Source: Isoetes taiwanensis
Taxonomy: Eukaryota; Streptophyta; Lycopodiopsida; Isoetales; Isoetaceae
NCBI GenBank assembly: GCA_021234155.1
Contig: JAJEKV010000094.1
Location: forward strand, 312,284 to 376,283
DNA: 64,000 nucleotides
Direction: 5' to 3'
The notes below the pieces were generated by a model that worked only from the letters and a program-made list of their open reading frames with translations, made no database searches and had not been told where the DNA came from. Below are positions 10,695 through 21,609 of this stretch, one piece after another (positions within the stretch are counted from its first letter, which is position 1; each line of letters starts with the position of its first letter). A program made the translations under genes and the position numbers.

Positions 10695-13340
10695 CTAGTA
10701 ACGATGCCCAGCGTTGCTGGGGTAAGTTCAAAGCCTGTAGATGTTGTACCCGCAATGAGAAAAGGTGCAGTAATAATCCAACTTTTGTAACTTTCTATTA
10801 TAACAAAAAAAATTTCAATTAACGTCGTCTAAAAGAAATCTAGCTCAAACATGGACCATTCAGCAAGTGTAGACATCACCTACCTTTAAATTTACATGAT
10901 CTAGCATTTTTGGATGGACAGACCTGCAAAGCAACCAACACTAATGATGTGCATTGTAAAAACACATGTATCATATTTTGCCTGCATTATTGGTATAGCA
11001 ATTGATCTCATGTATACGGCATGATGAATTCTCAAAAGTTTCTGTCATCTACAAATGAAATACCTTTACATTCCTTTTGATTGATCATGGCAGAAATTGA
11101 TATAACACAATTGGTTACAACTTTCTTCAAATTGATGTTGGTAAAGTAAAACTATGATAACTTCATTCATAGTTCAAACGTAGATTATTCAGCAAATGTA
11201 GATGTCAATTTCTTTTGAAATAACATAACTGGTTTATTCCTAGCACTTTTGGATGGACAGATCTGCAAAGCCGCCAACACTAATGGCACGTCAGCGTAAT
11301 ATACAAACTGAACACGCCCATGTCACCTCTAGCGTGAATCCTAGTTAATATTCATGAGGACTGGAAGCGGGGCAAACTTGCTCTAGCGTGAATTCTAGTA
11401 GCGTGAATTCTGGAAGAGGGGCAAACTTGCAAAAAAGAACATGGTAGACTATGTTGGATATTGGCGGAAAACATATTTTAAAGAGAGACTTAGTGTAACA
11501 ATTGTCCTGCATTTCCAAGACAAACCAGATGCTACTTGCAGAAAACCCACAAACATAAATGTTGCTCCATCATTCAGTTCACAATTGGTCCTTTGCTTGT
11601 GCACCTCTAAGGTTTGCAAACCTGTTTTTACCCGTTGCATGGCTTCATGTAGGTGTAAGTCTAGCCCGCTGGCCATGATTCTCAGAAATTCATTCTGCTG
11701 CAAAAATTAGCAAGATATAATGGAAAAGCTTATTAGACTCCCAAGCAGTGCATGCTTGAGATGAAATTAGATGTGCGTTTTGTAGTAGTAAGTGTTCTGT
11801 AGCCTTTACTTGATGGCATAGGGACAACATTGCAAGCGTGCCAAACTATTCAGCATGGCATTTTTCGGAAAGGTAGAGACCACATTGTTGAATAAATTAT
11901 CTCAAGTGGTGTGTCCCTTTGTAGCAAGCTCCACTTATAATCCCAGTAAGATGCATAATAACTCTTCAAACTATGGAAACGTAATTAAGTTGCATAAGTT
12001 TACTAATCCATGAGAAGGGCAACACTGTATGTAGAGGACCATAGTGGAACATCATAGTTAGTTAGTTGCAAGATACAACCAAGCTCCTTGAGTGAATGAA
12101 GAGCAGAGATAGAGCTTGAGGTGGTTTGGCAAGAAAAATGGAATGGGGATTACAATTTGCTAGAATATGGCCAATAATATCTTCATAAAATTAACTACCC
12201 GACAAAAACGTAAAAATTTCTGAAAAATTTAACTACCCTAGGACAAGAATAGATACTTGAATCCCTACAAAATGTAAAATAGAGGCCATGGCATAAGATA
12301 GCATTCAAACTTTGGCCCTTCAAATAATCGTATAAAAGACCTCGCCTTCATACAATTCTCGTATCACTTACTCATGGTTAAGAATGATATTGTTGACGAG
12401 AGAAGATCGGTTTACCACTTGTGAAATACCTGATTTTGTTGTTGTTTCGCACATAATCTCGCAAAAAGAAAACACATTTCGGTTAGCCATCTTGCCAAGC
12501 ATGGGCAAACCTAGAATATAGAAATTATCTCCACATCTTCATGTTTCCTAAAAAGCTCCGTAAAATATAAGATGGAAAATGCACATAATCTCTCGCAAAA
12601 GAAAAACACAACTTCGGTTGGCCATTTTTGGCGATATAGCTTAAATCATGAATTATCGAGCATCCTAAGCTCGATGGATCACAGAGATGAACGAAAATAC
12701 TACAAAGAGGGTGAAGCCCTTGTACAAAACAAAATCCAAGAAAAACACGCTTCGGTTGGCCATTTTTGCGATAGCTTAAATCACGAATTATCGTGAGCAT
12801 AGATGGACGAAATACTACAGCAGATGAAGCCCTTATACAAAACAAAATCCGTGAAGTAAAGGAGCTTACAATGCAAAGAATACCAGGATGGGTTATAATG
12901 TAAACGTATCCAAGCATGTCCGGTCATGCCAGGGTATTACCGTTACATTCTCAAGCCTCCAAAACTGACCCTTTACAGCCTCTTGAAGAATTCCTTTTGG
13001 TGACCATAATTCAGAATAGTCCATAGCTTCCCAACGAAAAACTCTACCTGGCTTTTATCGATGTGCAAGACTGCTTATTCTGCGCCATAGCCCTTTGCAA
13101 AATCAAGCCTCCAGCTATTGTATCTGATGGGTTCCTTCTTACGCCAGACTTGTCCCAGGTTCCCATGAAAGAACGGCCTCCCCTAGACGGGACAGCGGGA
13201 CAGCCATGGCCCGATATTATCAGCCTAACCCTAAACGTGCCATTATCTTGGCCTTTGGATGCGATGCGATGGAGAACTTAGGCCGTCGATTAGGGCTAGG
13301 GTTTCATTCACGACATACAATATAACTTTATAATATAGGA
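10695..13340 (-). mobile_element. Helitron 1 (non-autonomous, 2646 bp)
   Basis: Read on the minus strand it begins TCCTATATTATAAAGTTATA at 13340 and ends with a hairpin (CCCAGC-aac-GCTGGG, 10707-10721), a short spacer and CTAG at 10698-10695. The flanks are A (10694) and T (13341) on the plus strand, the exact AT target expected for Helitrons. No helicase or Rep is inside, so it is non-autonomous. It carries tandem repeats at 12.44-12.86 kb and a minus-strand open frame at 11703-11449 (84 codons) with no recognisable family, possibly a captured exon. Confidence 0.92.
12440..12860 (-). repeat. Tandem repeats inside Helitron 1
   Basis: Three diverged units share the core TTCGGTTGGCCATTTTTG (first unit TTAGCCATCTTG) with CTCGCAAAAAGAAAACAC before it. 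The second and third also share GCTTAAATCA, GAATTATCG, ACGAAATACTACA and GAAGCCCTT. The period is about 145 bp. The 130-codon minus frame over it is a translation of the repeat and is not called as a gene. Confidence 0.8.
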
Positions 13341-13596
13341 TAAGGATCAACTATATTTACCATGTCAAAAACCTATGCTCATTTATCATACTATCAAATT
13401 GTATAAATGAACCACCTTGCATAACTGTACACTTAACCATGTAAAACAATAATATTTGTTTATCATATTATAAGACCATATTACCAAACTATGTTGCATA
13501 ACCATACATGGTTTGTAAACTTTTTGGCCCATATACTAGTACTGATTTAAATGTTTGGCTTTCACTAACAAAGCATGGTTAAAAAGTCATACTGAT
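13341..13596. repeat. AACCAT/ATGGTT-rich subterminal region of element 1
   Basis: The words ACCATG, AACCAT and ATGGTTT recur in both orientations up to a boundary word TTTTGGGTGCCTTGTG at 13599-13614. The same boundary word occurs inverted at about 40065-40078 (CACAAGGCACCCAAAA), and as TTTTGGATGCCTTGTG near 45447. In each case an ATGGTT-rich block lies on one side. Confidence 0.5.
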
Positions 13597-14107
13597 TCAA
13601 TTTTGGGTGCCTTGTGTTTGTAGACAAGTCGTGGTGAGAAAAGTGATGGAAAACTTCACATTCTTGTGGGCGTGTTGCAGACCTTGTACTTCTTCCTGTA
13701 GCAGGAGAAGCTACAAATGGTGGGGGCAGTCTCCTTCGAAACACCTGTTGTGGTGCAGCATCTGCAGCTTCTGGTGATGGTATAAAAGGAGGTGGTAGCC
13801 TATTGTGTACAGGTGAAGATTGAATGAAGGGAGAAGGCAACCTACTTCTTAAAGGGCTCGGTGACGGTTGGAAAGGTGGTGGCAGTCTGTTGTGTGTTGG
13901 ACTTAGAGAATCGTCTAGAAGTGACAAAGATGTTGTTGAGGCAGGAGATGAGGAAGCCTGGACACCAGGCAAAAATACATGTTTATCAAGAATTTCCTCT
14001 GATGTAGAGGAACTAGGCACAAGAAAAGGTGGTGGAAGTCTGTTCTGGATGCAGTTAACCATCTTCAACAACGGGAAATAGTAGAGAGAGGGACACAACT
14101 TCTGCAA
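13565..14107 (-). CDS. Proline-rich repeat protein of element 1, divergent to the methyltransferase
   Basis: The frame encodes up to 180 residues. A start at the inner Met (MVNCIQNRLPPPF) is also possible. Five repeats are seen: NRLPPPFLVPS, NRLPPPFQPSPSP, SRLPSPFIQSSP, NRLPPPFIPSPE and RRLPPPFVASP, joined by Ser/Ala-rich linkers. It is low-complexity and probably disordered, with no catalytic motif. It is transcribed away from the ParB-methyltransferase gene, with palindromes between them. The same position in element 2 (31.02 kb) holds a similar proline-rich start that runs into a DUF7869-type protein. Here the last part crosses the TTTTGGGTGCC boundary word, so the frame is probably only a first exon and the rest of the gene appears deleted. 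Function unknown. Confidence 0.55.
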   Translation of the reverse strand: MQKLCPSLYYFPLLKMVNCIQNRLPPPFLVPSSSTSEEILDKHVFLPGVQASSSPASTTSLSLLDDSLSPTHNRLPPPFQPSPSPLRSRLPSPFIQSSPVHNRLPPPFIPSPEAADAAPQQVFRRRLPPPFVASPATGRSTRSATRPQECEVFHHFSHHDLSTNTRHPKLNQYDFLTMLC

Positions 14108-14153
14108 GTTTGCTATTTGAGAATAAGAAGTGTCAACCCAAGGAGAAGACTGC

Positions 14154-14686
14154 TATTCCGGAATACACGTTAGCAGAAAGTTTGAACCACACGTTTTCGA
14201 TTTACATAGAATTAAGGAAGTGTCCATGAGTGACCTTTAAAAGGAAATTTTTTGGCGTTCAGTTGTGTATTCCGGATTCGACGCTCTAGCCGTTCGCATC
14301 CAGCGCATTCGAACTTCTTCTGCAGGAACTTATTCCGCTTTGCATAGCGCCAAGCATGGAGAGGTAAGGGGAAAAAGTACAATGTACGGGTTTGCAAAAG
14401 TGTTGTTTAGGTAGAAGCCAAAAGTGTATTCCGGAATACATTTTGGCCTTTTGTAAGTAGCCAAAATACACTTTGGCTACTATCGACAAGCCAAAGTGTA
14501 TTCCGAAATACACCTCGGCTTAACCTAAAAGCCAAGGTGTATTCCGGAATACACTTTGGCCTTTCAGTAGCTCTCTTTTCACTACAAAAAACGTAAATTT
14601 AGTGCAAATTTAGCTTTTCTTTTAGCTCAAACAGACTACGCTTTGTGTGTTTTAATCTAGATGTTTGTCATTTTTATTCCGGAATA
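14154..14686 (+). repeat. Palindrome cluster A (TATTCCGGAATA), intergenic part
   Basis: Copies start at 14154, 14269 (changed half), 14427, 14499 (one mismatch), 14540 and 14675. The best copy is an 18 bp perfect palindrome, GTGTATTCCGGAATACAC, at 14537-14554. Several are preceded by AAGCCAAAGTG or AAGCCAAGGTG and followed by ACACTTTGGC or ACATTTTGGCC, so the symmetry sometimes extends further. They lie between the proline-rich gene and the methyltransferase gene, where a shared promoter is expected. Further copies lie in the methyltransferase introns. Confidence 0.95.
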
Positions 14687-14744
14687 TACTTTTCTGTTTC
14701 TTTTCACTAGTTCTAATGTAGTTAGCCACTGTGATTTTGCAGGC

Positions 14745-15180
14745 AAGAACAGAGTGTCCCTAAGCCGAAGAGAACCATCAAGATCACTAGTAGAAAACCT
14801 GCATCGGAACAAGGACAGGAGACTGCTACGCCACAAATTTACGAGAATTTCCAAATGCAGTGGTTCGTTACACGAGGCTTCGCAGGAAAGTACAGCAACA
14901 TAACTTTCCTGTACGTTTGTCGAAGCTCAGAACAAAAAAGATATGATGACTCTGAGTTCGAGTGTATGGGCTCAATACAGCACATGGAACCTGTTGCTGG
15001 GTAGTTCAAGCAACAGGCAAAATTGTCCTTCCGGACATCACAAGGCTTCATCATCGTCAATGCAGCTTACTTCAAGTTGGTCAACGTGTAACCTCAATGA
15101 CTTTACAAGTACTGCGCCCACTACATAAACAAGTTGGCGTTGTCCACTATTCTTGGGATGGTTTCAAGCAGCAGAAGTGA
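14745..15180 (+). pseudogene. Upstream (N-terminal) coding stretch of methyltransferase copy 1
   Basis: After an acceptor-like TTTTGCAG at about 14743, one frame runs QSVPKPKRTIKITSRKPA, then YENFQMQWFVTRGFAGKYSN and FLYVCRSSEQKRYDDSEFEC, up to a stop near 15004. The next frame continues WVVQATGKIVLPDITRLHHR to GVVHYSWDGFKQQK and stops at 15178, overlapping the start of the main exon in a third frame. The composition looks coding. The two frame changes suggest damage or unrecognised introns. I recognise no domain; it may be an N-terminal DNA- or chromatin-binding module. Confidence 0.45.
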
Positions 15181-17897
15181 AGCACTAGACTACAATGCTT
15201 CTGAAGATGAAGAAGGGCGTGGAGAAAGCAGTAGTGAATCTGGTGGTAAAGATGTCGACGCTGAGTTCGTGGAATCGGAACCTGAAGCATCACCACCACC
15301 ACCAAACAAGCAAAGACAGACTGTGACTGCTAAGGAGCCAAAAAAAAGAAAAATCGTGCAACTTGCAATAGAGAAAACACCTCAGGAATCTAGCAAAAAG
15401 GCAAAAGGAAAGGGCAAGCTCCCAGGAGTTGCAATAAAAGAAAAAAAAATTGACAAAACTGCAGAGAGAATGGAAGAAATAAACAAGCACAAATACGTGC
15501 AAGGTGTCATTTACCTTCCAGTCACATGCATGAAGTTGCCATCCAAGGACGAGACTGGAGAGAGGCCACTTCAAGTAAGAAAACTCCACGCTGACCACGT
15601 TAGAAACTTGAAGGACCGGATAAGGAGCAATTCAAATGCCCATGTTGCTCCAATAGTAGTGCTTACTGACAGGAATCAGTGCCTGCACCCGGCATATTAT
15701 GATAAAAAGTGTGTTGATCAGTACACGCACTATGTGCTGGGTGGAAACCACAGCTTCAAGGCACGCCAACAACTGTTTAAGGAGAAACAGAATTCTAGAT
15801 ACCTCTCTGTTCTCTGTGTGGTGTATTGCAGCCTGACTGACGAAGAGGCAAAGATAGTGGCCAATACATATAATGCTGATAACGAGTACAAACTCAAAAT
15901 GAGTTTTGTTAACAAAATAAGATTTATGCACAGAGAGTACTTAATTTTTAAGGAAAATTATGGTGAAGACCTTAAGAAACCTGCGCCATCTCTGGAGCTA
16001 AAGGAAGCGTGCGCAATAGAGTGCTGCCTCAAATATGATGAAGCAAATAAGAGGCACTCCTTAATCAGCCACGACAATTGGTTTCAACTCGCCTTCAGGG
16101 ATGGCAGGGTAAGAACTTTTGTATTCTGGAATAGCCCTTGCTCTTAAGTATTTTGTTTTTTCTTCATGGAAACTTAGTATTGTGTATTCCAGAATATAGT
16201 AAGCTGATTTTAACTTGTTTTGGTGCAGATTTGGGACTTGCAAAATGAAATTTTTACTGCATTTGAGCGCGAGGAACTAAAAAGCAAAGGGAAAGCCTCT
16301 GAAAAGAAAAAAGGCACAGACGTGTCAAAAAAGGAAATGACAATTACAGTTTGGAGAGAGCTGCAGGGCTTTACCGACACCGCCATACTTGAAAGAGTAC
16401 TCCCGAAGGTGGTGAATAAGGAGTTCACCTTCGAAGAGATGTCCAAAGGATTGCACAAGTAAGCTTAGTGTATTCCGGAATACGTTAATGTCTTCTGCTT
16501 GATTTTTTCGAATCTTCTAGCTCCAGTGTATTCCGGAATACGCAATGTGTTTATATGTTTTTTGTTAATTAGCCAAAAGAACGTTGCATGCCAGACATGC
16601 TTGATGGAACAACTGAATGTGAATCATGGGAAAGGTACAAGGAGCTCTACCCGGTGGCCACTTCAGATGAGCGTATCATACAATATGCTCCTAATTTTGA
16701 AGGTTGGGTATATTTTCTACTTTGTCGACTTTCGTTTTTTCTTCAGCTAATTGTCCATTAATTAACTTCAAATGCATGTGCAAAACAAGGAAAAAAACAA
16801 AGACATTTCTGAAGGTTTCATGCACCTTCTGAAGCTTGTTCATGAGGAACGGACCTTGGCTGACAGGAGGCAATTAGCGATTGAACCTTCCGACTATAAG
16901 AAGTTTGCCTTGTTCGACCAAGACAATCTTTTTTCAATCATTCAAGGCGACTGTACTAAGTTGGTGGGAACTATCAAGCCCCAGAATTTTACCCTAGTTA
17001 TTGCGGACATACCTTATGGGTTCAAAATCAAGGACAGCCGTTATGACGACCTACCTTTCAGGAACTCCGAGTTCAATAGTTTTAAAGATGGTATAAAGCA
17101 GATAACAACGGCTAAACACCAGCGGTTGGTGGTGTTTCACTCCAGTATACAAGCAGGGATGGTCGAAACCAGCTTTAAAAATTATTTCGGATCCCCTGCT
17201 CAAGCAGGCTATGAGAATTTAGTTTGGTGAGTCTTTATTCTGGAATACACCTTCTTTCTAATGCTATTCTGGAATAGTAAACTTCTTTCTTAGTTGCTAG
17301 ATTGCTAACTACACTTCTCTTTCAAAGGTACAAAACAAATATAAATTACCATGCTGGAGGCCCCATGTTGTTAAGCAAGCCCGAGGTTGTTAAGCAAGGT
17401 AGAATACCCGCATGTTGCCTACTTGACCTTCGACGGCAAGAGGACAATGGAGCACTTCAACACTTCTGGATGCTCTGACTTTTCCAATGTCTTAGAGTTT
17501 CCAGCAATGTTGCAGAAGCTGCAGGACCCAAGCGCAGGGTAGAATCGTCAATCACTATCAGAAGCCCCAGAAGCTAATCAACCATCTTATTGACATGTTT
17601 TCACGTCAAGAAGACTGGATACTTGATGCTTTCTCGGGCTCTGGTATTACCATCGCCTGCGCACTTAAGAAGGGCCGCAACTGTGAGACAGTGGATATAG
17701 ATAAGGAGGTCGTGAACTTCATTAAGATGAGATTGGCTGCACTGCCTAGTTTACCAGACAAGAATCAAGAGCTAGGTGCCAAATCCTCATCTGATTTCGC
17801 CAAAATGACATCATCAAAAATACAACTGCCTTTTGCTAGCTCCACAGAGGACGAGGTCACTTTTGCTGAAGGATGTGGCTCTAGTAGTGGAAATTGA
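15134..17897 (+). pseudogene. ParB-like / beta-class DNA methyltransferase fusion, copy 1 (element 1)
   Basis: Probable exons are 15134-16108, 16229-16458, 16573-16702, about 16790-17226 and 17328-17897, with GT-AG introns. Exon 1 encodes an acidic Ser-rich start, a Lys-rich stretch and a ParB/sulfiredoxin-like domain (about residues 110-290): LQVRKLHADHV, NAHVAPIVVLTD and the box VLGGNHSFKA at about residues 200-210. Exon 2 begins IWDLQNEIF. Exon 4 holds the methyltransferase catalytic block IADIPYGFKI (Asp codon 17006). Exon 5 holds HYQKPQKLI and the SAM-binding block LDAFSGSGIT (17625-17650). Catalytic motif before SAM motif is the beta-class order of N6-adenine/N4-cytosine methyltransferases. 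A duplicated 19 bp segment (near 17377-17398) and a 1 bp shift near 17542 break exon 5, and the exon 2-3 phase does not fit, so this copy is probably inactive. Copy 2 at 24-27 kb shares every block. Confidence 0.85.
16122..17276 (+). repeat. Palindrome A copies inside the introns of methyltransferase copy 1
   Basis: Copies are at 16122 (TATTCTGGAATA), 16185 (TATTCCAGAATA), 16471 and 16529 (both perfect TATTCCGGAATA), and 17236 and 17265 (TATTCTGGAATA). They fall in introns 1, 2 and 4, two per intron, and none falls in an exon. Some start within 15 bp of a 5' splice site. The C-to-T or G-to-A changes at the central CCGG look like methyl-C deamination. Confidence 0.93.
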
Positions 17898-18500
17898 AGA
17901 CAACATCTAAAGCGTATATTAAATCACCTGAGCAGGAGAAGCCGGTTCAGGAGAACATTGCAACTACAAGCACACACCATGAGGAAGATTATGATATTGA
18001 TCTTTGACTCATTGTGTGAAACATTTTTCAGATTAAAATCTTCTAAAACTGATATTGAAAATTTAATTTATTATTATTTATTCCCATCAATTTTGGTATT
18101 TTTTAGGTCTTGCTTGTCTAGATTACACAGTCAACTGTAAAGTTTGCTCTTTTCAGCTAACAAGTGACAGAAAAGGAAACAATTAGGAATATTATGATTT
18201 TGAAGTTACACTTGTTGTCTGTAGCATTCTAGTGTTAACATTAACTTTGCCTTCAAAACTGATGTATTCAAAATTCAGATTAATGCTAACGTCATTAATT
18301 CTTTTAAACTAAGATGTTTCTGAGGTCTTCATTTCATGGATTGTATAGTCAGCTGTAAATTTCGTTCTTTTTAGCTGTGACATTACATAGAACGAAAGTG
18401 TACACCTACTGGGAAGCTAAAATGCAAGAGAAAAAAAGTTTACCCTTACAAGATCCTTTACCTCGGCCAAAACGTTCACTTCTAGGAGCATGCCATGTTT
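17898..18500. other. 3' flank of element 1, no gene seen
   Basis: AT-rich sequence with the word AGGTCT or GAGGTCTT followed by a TAGTCAGCTGTAAA / CAGTCAACTGTAAA segment twice (about 18105-18145 and 18325-18365), an imperfect direct repeat of about 220 bp period. No coding signal is recognised. Confidence 0.4.
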
Positions 18501-18527
18501 TTTTAGGGCATCTTTGAAACGGAAGTT

Positions 18528-20480
18528 GTGCAACACTCCCGTTTCAAATGCAACCTTGTTCCCTCTATAAAATGCCTTTCCCTACATTTAAAAGGACACA
18601 ACAGAAACTGTTTCAGAATCACATCCGTAGACACTGGAATTTCTCTGCTAGACAGGTATTTCCTACACCTGCTTACTTCCAGATTTGACCCCGTTACCTA
18701 CATCGAGTACAATAAACAATATACTACTACATGTAGACCGTACATTGTCCTTAAGCCCACCGATCATCTAGAGCAGAAACCCGCAGGCGCAACCCAAAAC
18801 ATCATCCACGAGAGAACAAGAGGACAGTTAATCTGTAGAATACAACTACTAGTTTCAAAAGTTGGAGAGCCTTTCTACCTTAGACTCATCTTACTCCACA
18901 AAGCCGCATGATCTTAGAACAAACTCAATCCATGATGAAAAATAGTACGAAACATATCAGAAAACCGCCCAGGCTATGGGACTAATTGCACCAGCAACCA
19001 AAACCATAGCAGTAATGCAGCAGGCAATCTCATGCCTACAGACTCCATCACAACTATGATTCCTATCCGCGGTTCTAATACGAGATTCCGAACCAGCACT
19101 CCAACTATGGGAAACATTTCAAGACCAGATGATCGTTGACTTCGTACAACAATACCTAGAAAACCAATTAGCTGCCATCAATTAAAGCCTTCTCACCATC
19201 AACATCTTAAACGAGCATGGAACCAGCGCTGAAGCTTTTGGTCTGCCTTCACACAACATCCCATACAGAGAAATACAGAATGAACTCAGCAAATTCCCCG
19301 ACCATGAAGAGTATCTTACAAAGAGCTCAATTATGTTCGTGAACCAAAACCAGACCTCAATCTACACATATATATATATATGCAAACTTATCAACAACAA
19401 AAATTCTCCAGCCCCAATCTTCGTGTATGGAAAAGCCAGAACAGGAAAAATATACGTACTCAGTGCCATCTGTCTCTACGTACAAGGACTCAATCAAATA
19501 ATCTTACCACGCGCCACTATGGCATTAGCATCTCTACAGTACCTCGTCGGAAGAATTTCACACTCTCCTTTTCAAATACTCGTCATCGACAACAATATTG
19601 GAATCTATTCACTACTCGAACCACATTCTCCAAGGGCCCTATTGATCAGCACCGCAACGGCAATCATATAGGACGAATTTCCCATGCAAACAGAGCAGTC
19701 ATAAAGGCAGTTGATATCCTTCTACAAAACATAGCAGGCGTAGCCAGCCCCTTCGGAGGCAAGCTACTTATAGCAGCTGGTGATTTTAGACAGATCGCTC
19801 CCGTTGTCCAACGAGGAGGAAAAACAGCAATAATAAACTCATCTATCATCTCTTCCCACCTATGAAACCACTTCAAAATCCTAGAGCTTACTAAACCAGT
19901 AAGAAACGCAACTGATCTAGAACTCATACGATTCGTTGATGAAATCGGAGAGGGCCATCTACTCAATGACATTTTGCTAACACTATTCAAGATAACAACC
20001 AAAATAGGGGACACCGTCAACTTCTTATCTAACACATACATATTACTAACACCTATCCTATATGAGAGGAGAGCATTCCTATCTCCCAAGAACATCCCCG
20101 TCGACGACTTCAACATCGAAATCATATGAATGATTGCTTAGCAAACTATAGAAGCTACTTTAGCATCTACAGACTCACAAAAAAATGACCAAACCATCGA
20201 GGACCATCCAATGGCAATGATAAACTTCCTCAGCGGCTACAAACACCCAGTGCTTCCAAACATGAACTCCAATTAAAGACCAACACCGTATGCCACATCA
20301 CAAAAACATTGGACAAGGACAGAGGACTCATAAAAAACGCAAGGATCATGTATGCTCAATGCACACCAAATTCGTGACTGTCAAAGTTCTAACAGACCAA
20401 CTACGGCACGTGGGAAACATGCACCCCATATCCCGAGTTGACTTCTTCCACCAACCAGACAACTGGCCCTGGACAATTAT
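18528..20480 (+). pseudogene. Helitron RepHel helicase (Pif1-like) remnant
   Basis: Blocks of a Helitron helicase are readable in order across shifting frames. RIQLLVSKVGEPFYLRLILLHKAA lies near 18834-18907; this is the block in which the family has GE-FYLR-LL. AQAMGLIAPA lies near 18970, and a Walker A-like PIFVYGKARTGKIYV near 19414-19460 (family G-GGTGKT). The plus-strand block FGGKLLIAAGDFRQIAPVV lies near 19750-19810 (the GDFRQ motif of Pif1 helicases), then ILELTKPVRNATDLELI near 19880. TVCHITKTLDKDRGLIKNAR lies near 20286-20345, where the family reads LRN-DP-KGLCNGTR. Frameshifts and stops make it dead. It could be a relic of the autonomous partner of Helitrons 1-3, but no termini were found around it. 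Confidence 0.8.
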
Positions 20481-20900
20481 ACTCTTAGATGTTTACTAAC
20501 CATATGGGACAAAGGATAGTTATAAGGCTTATGATTCCCACAAGAAAATATGATAGAAATATGCTTAAGCTGAAAAGCAAAGCTACTATCATTGTCATCA
20601 GCAAGCAGGAAACTAGCAAGTCCATCTTTCTTGAACGACATCTAATGCAGTGTGAAACCAGAGGGAAGAGAAGGAAGAACTCCAATCAAAATAACTTCAT
20701 TTGCAAAAACTAGAATTCGAGATAACTTGATCTAAGTGGTATTTAATTAAAAGTGGGACTCATTCCATTCCCATTTTTCGAAACCACGTTAATTTACACG
20801 AAAAGCACCGGCCGAAAACTATCCTTAATTGATTTTTGTCTAGAACTCTTGCATCCCGAGCTTTCCTCAGGTTTTCCCCGGATAGCGAGTCGAGAACAAA
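20481..20900. other. Unassigned spacer
   Basis: No family recognised. Short open frames overlap on both strands. The left boundary of outer element 3 should lie in or near this stretch, but I cannot identify a terminus. Confidence 0.35.
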
Positions 20901-20974
20901 GAACAATGCAAAAGCAAAACAAAGGAAATTCATTAAAGATTGAAACCAAAGCTCTAGTTGAAAAAAAAATTTTA

Positions 20975-21358
20975 TTAATAAATTGAATAGATACAATGTA
21001 TTTTACATGGGGCCCAGGGGACCATGGCGATCTTCTTTGTCACTCTGATTACATCATCTTGGTAGGTGGTCCACCTTAGGGGATTAACTTTGCGGCGCCT
21101 TCTTCTGCCATTTGTAAGCCTTGGAGGCAACACGAAGAGTGTGGAATGCCTCACGATGGAGTGCCTCGCGGAACTCCCGTACGACCATCCACGGGCTTCT
21201 CCACTTTCGCCTCCATGACTTTTCATCGAATATGCTCCTTCCCCAACCTCAGTGGATATTATGCAATGCTTGCAAGATGCTTTTTGAGCTTCTGGGGCTG
21301 TCTCAAATTTCTTGGCGTGTTCTTTATCCCAGAGGGTGTGCATAACATCCCAATTCAC
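20975..21358 (-). pseudogene. Short coding piece at the left part of element 3, unknown
   Basis: The frame from 21358 reads MNWDVMHTLWDKEHAKKFET and EAQKASCKHC. After a shift a second frame reads KWRSPWMVVREFREALHREA and HTLRVASKAYKWQKKAPQ. The basic, Lys/Arg/Trp-rich style looks like real coding sequence but matches no family I can name. It is minus-strand, like the phosphatase gene, and could be its last exons or a separate gene. Confidence 0.35.
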
Positions 21359-21609
21359 GAAACAACCTTATTCAAAGGCCGGGCAAAGTGTAAACGTGGC
21401 GGGGATGCGATGCCGAGAACGGTATTTCTTACGCCTTGGCGGGGATCATCTGCTTTGGTGGTCTCACGAGATGCACGAGCGGGATACGTCTTTGGGTTAG
21501 GATCGTGCAGAACAACGCAAAGGAGAGTCTGATGATTAACAATTACGGTGCCATTAGTCAAAGCGAAGAAAAGAATGTTGAAATCAAATTACAATGGAGA
21601 ACATTCATT

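Noticed and set aside
13565..17897. Bacterial restriction-modification island or contamination
   Set aside because: Spliceosomal introns interrupt the methyltransferase, and the flanks are Helitrons and plant LINEs.
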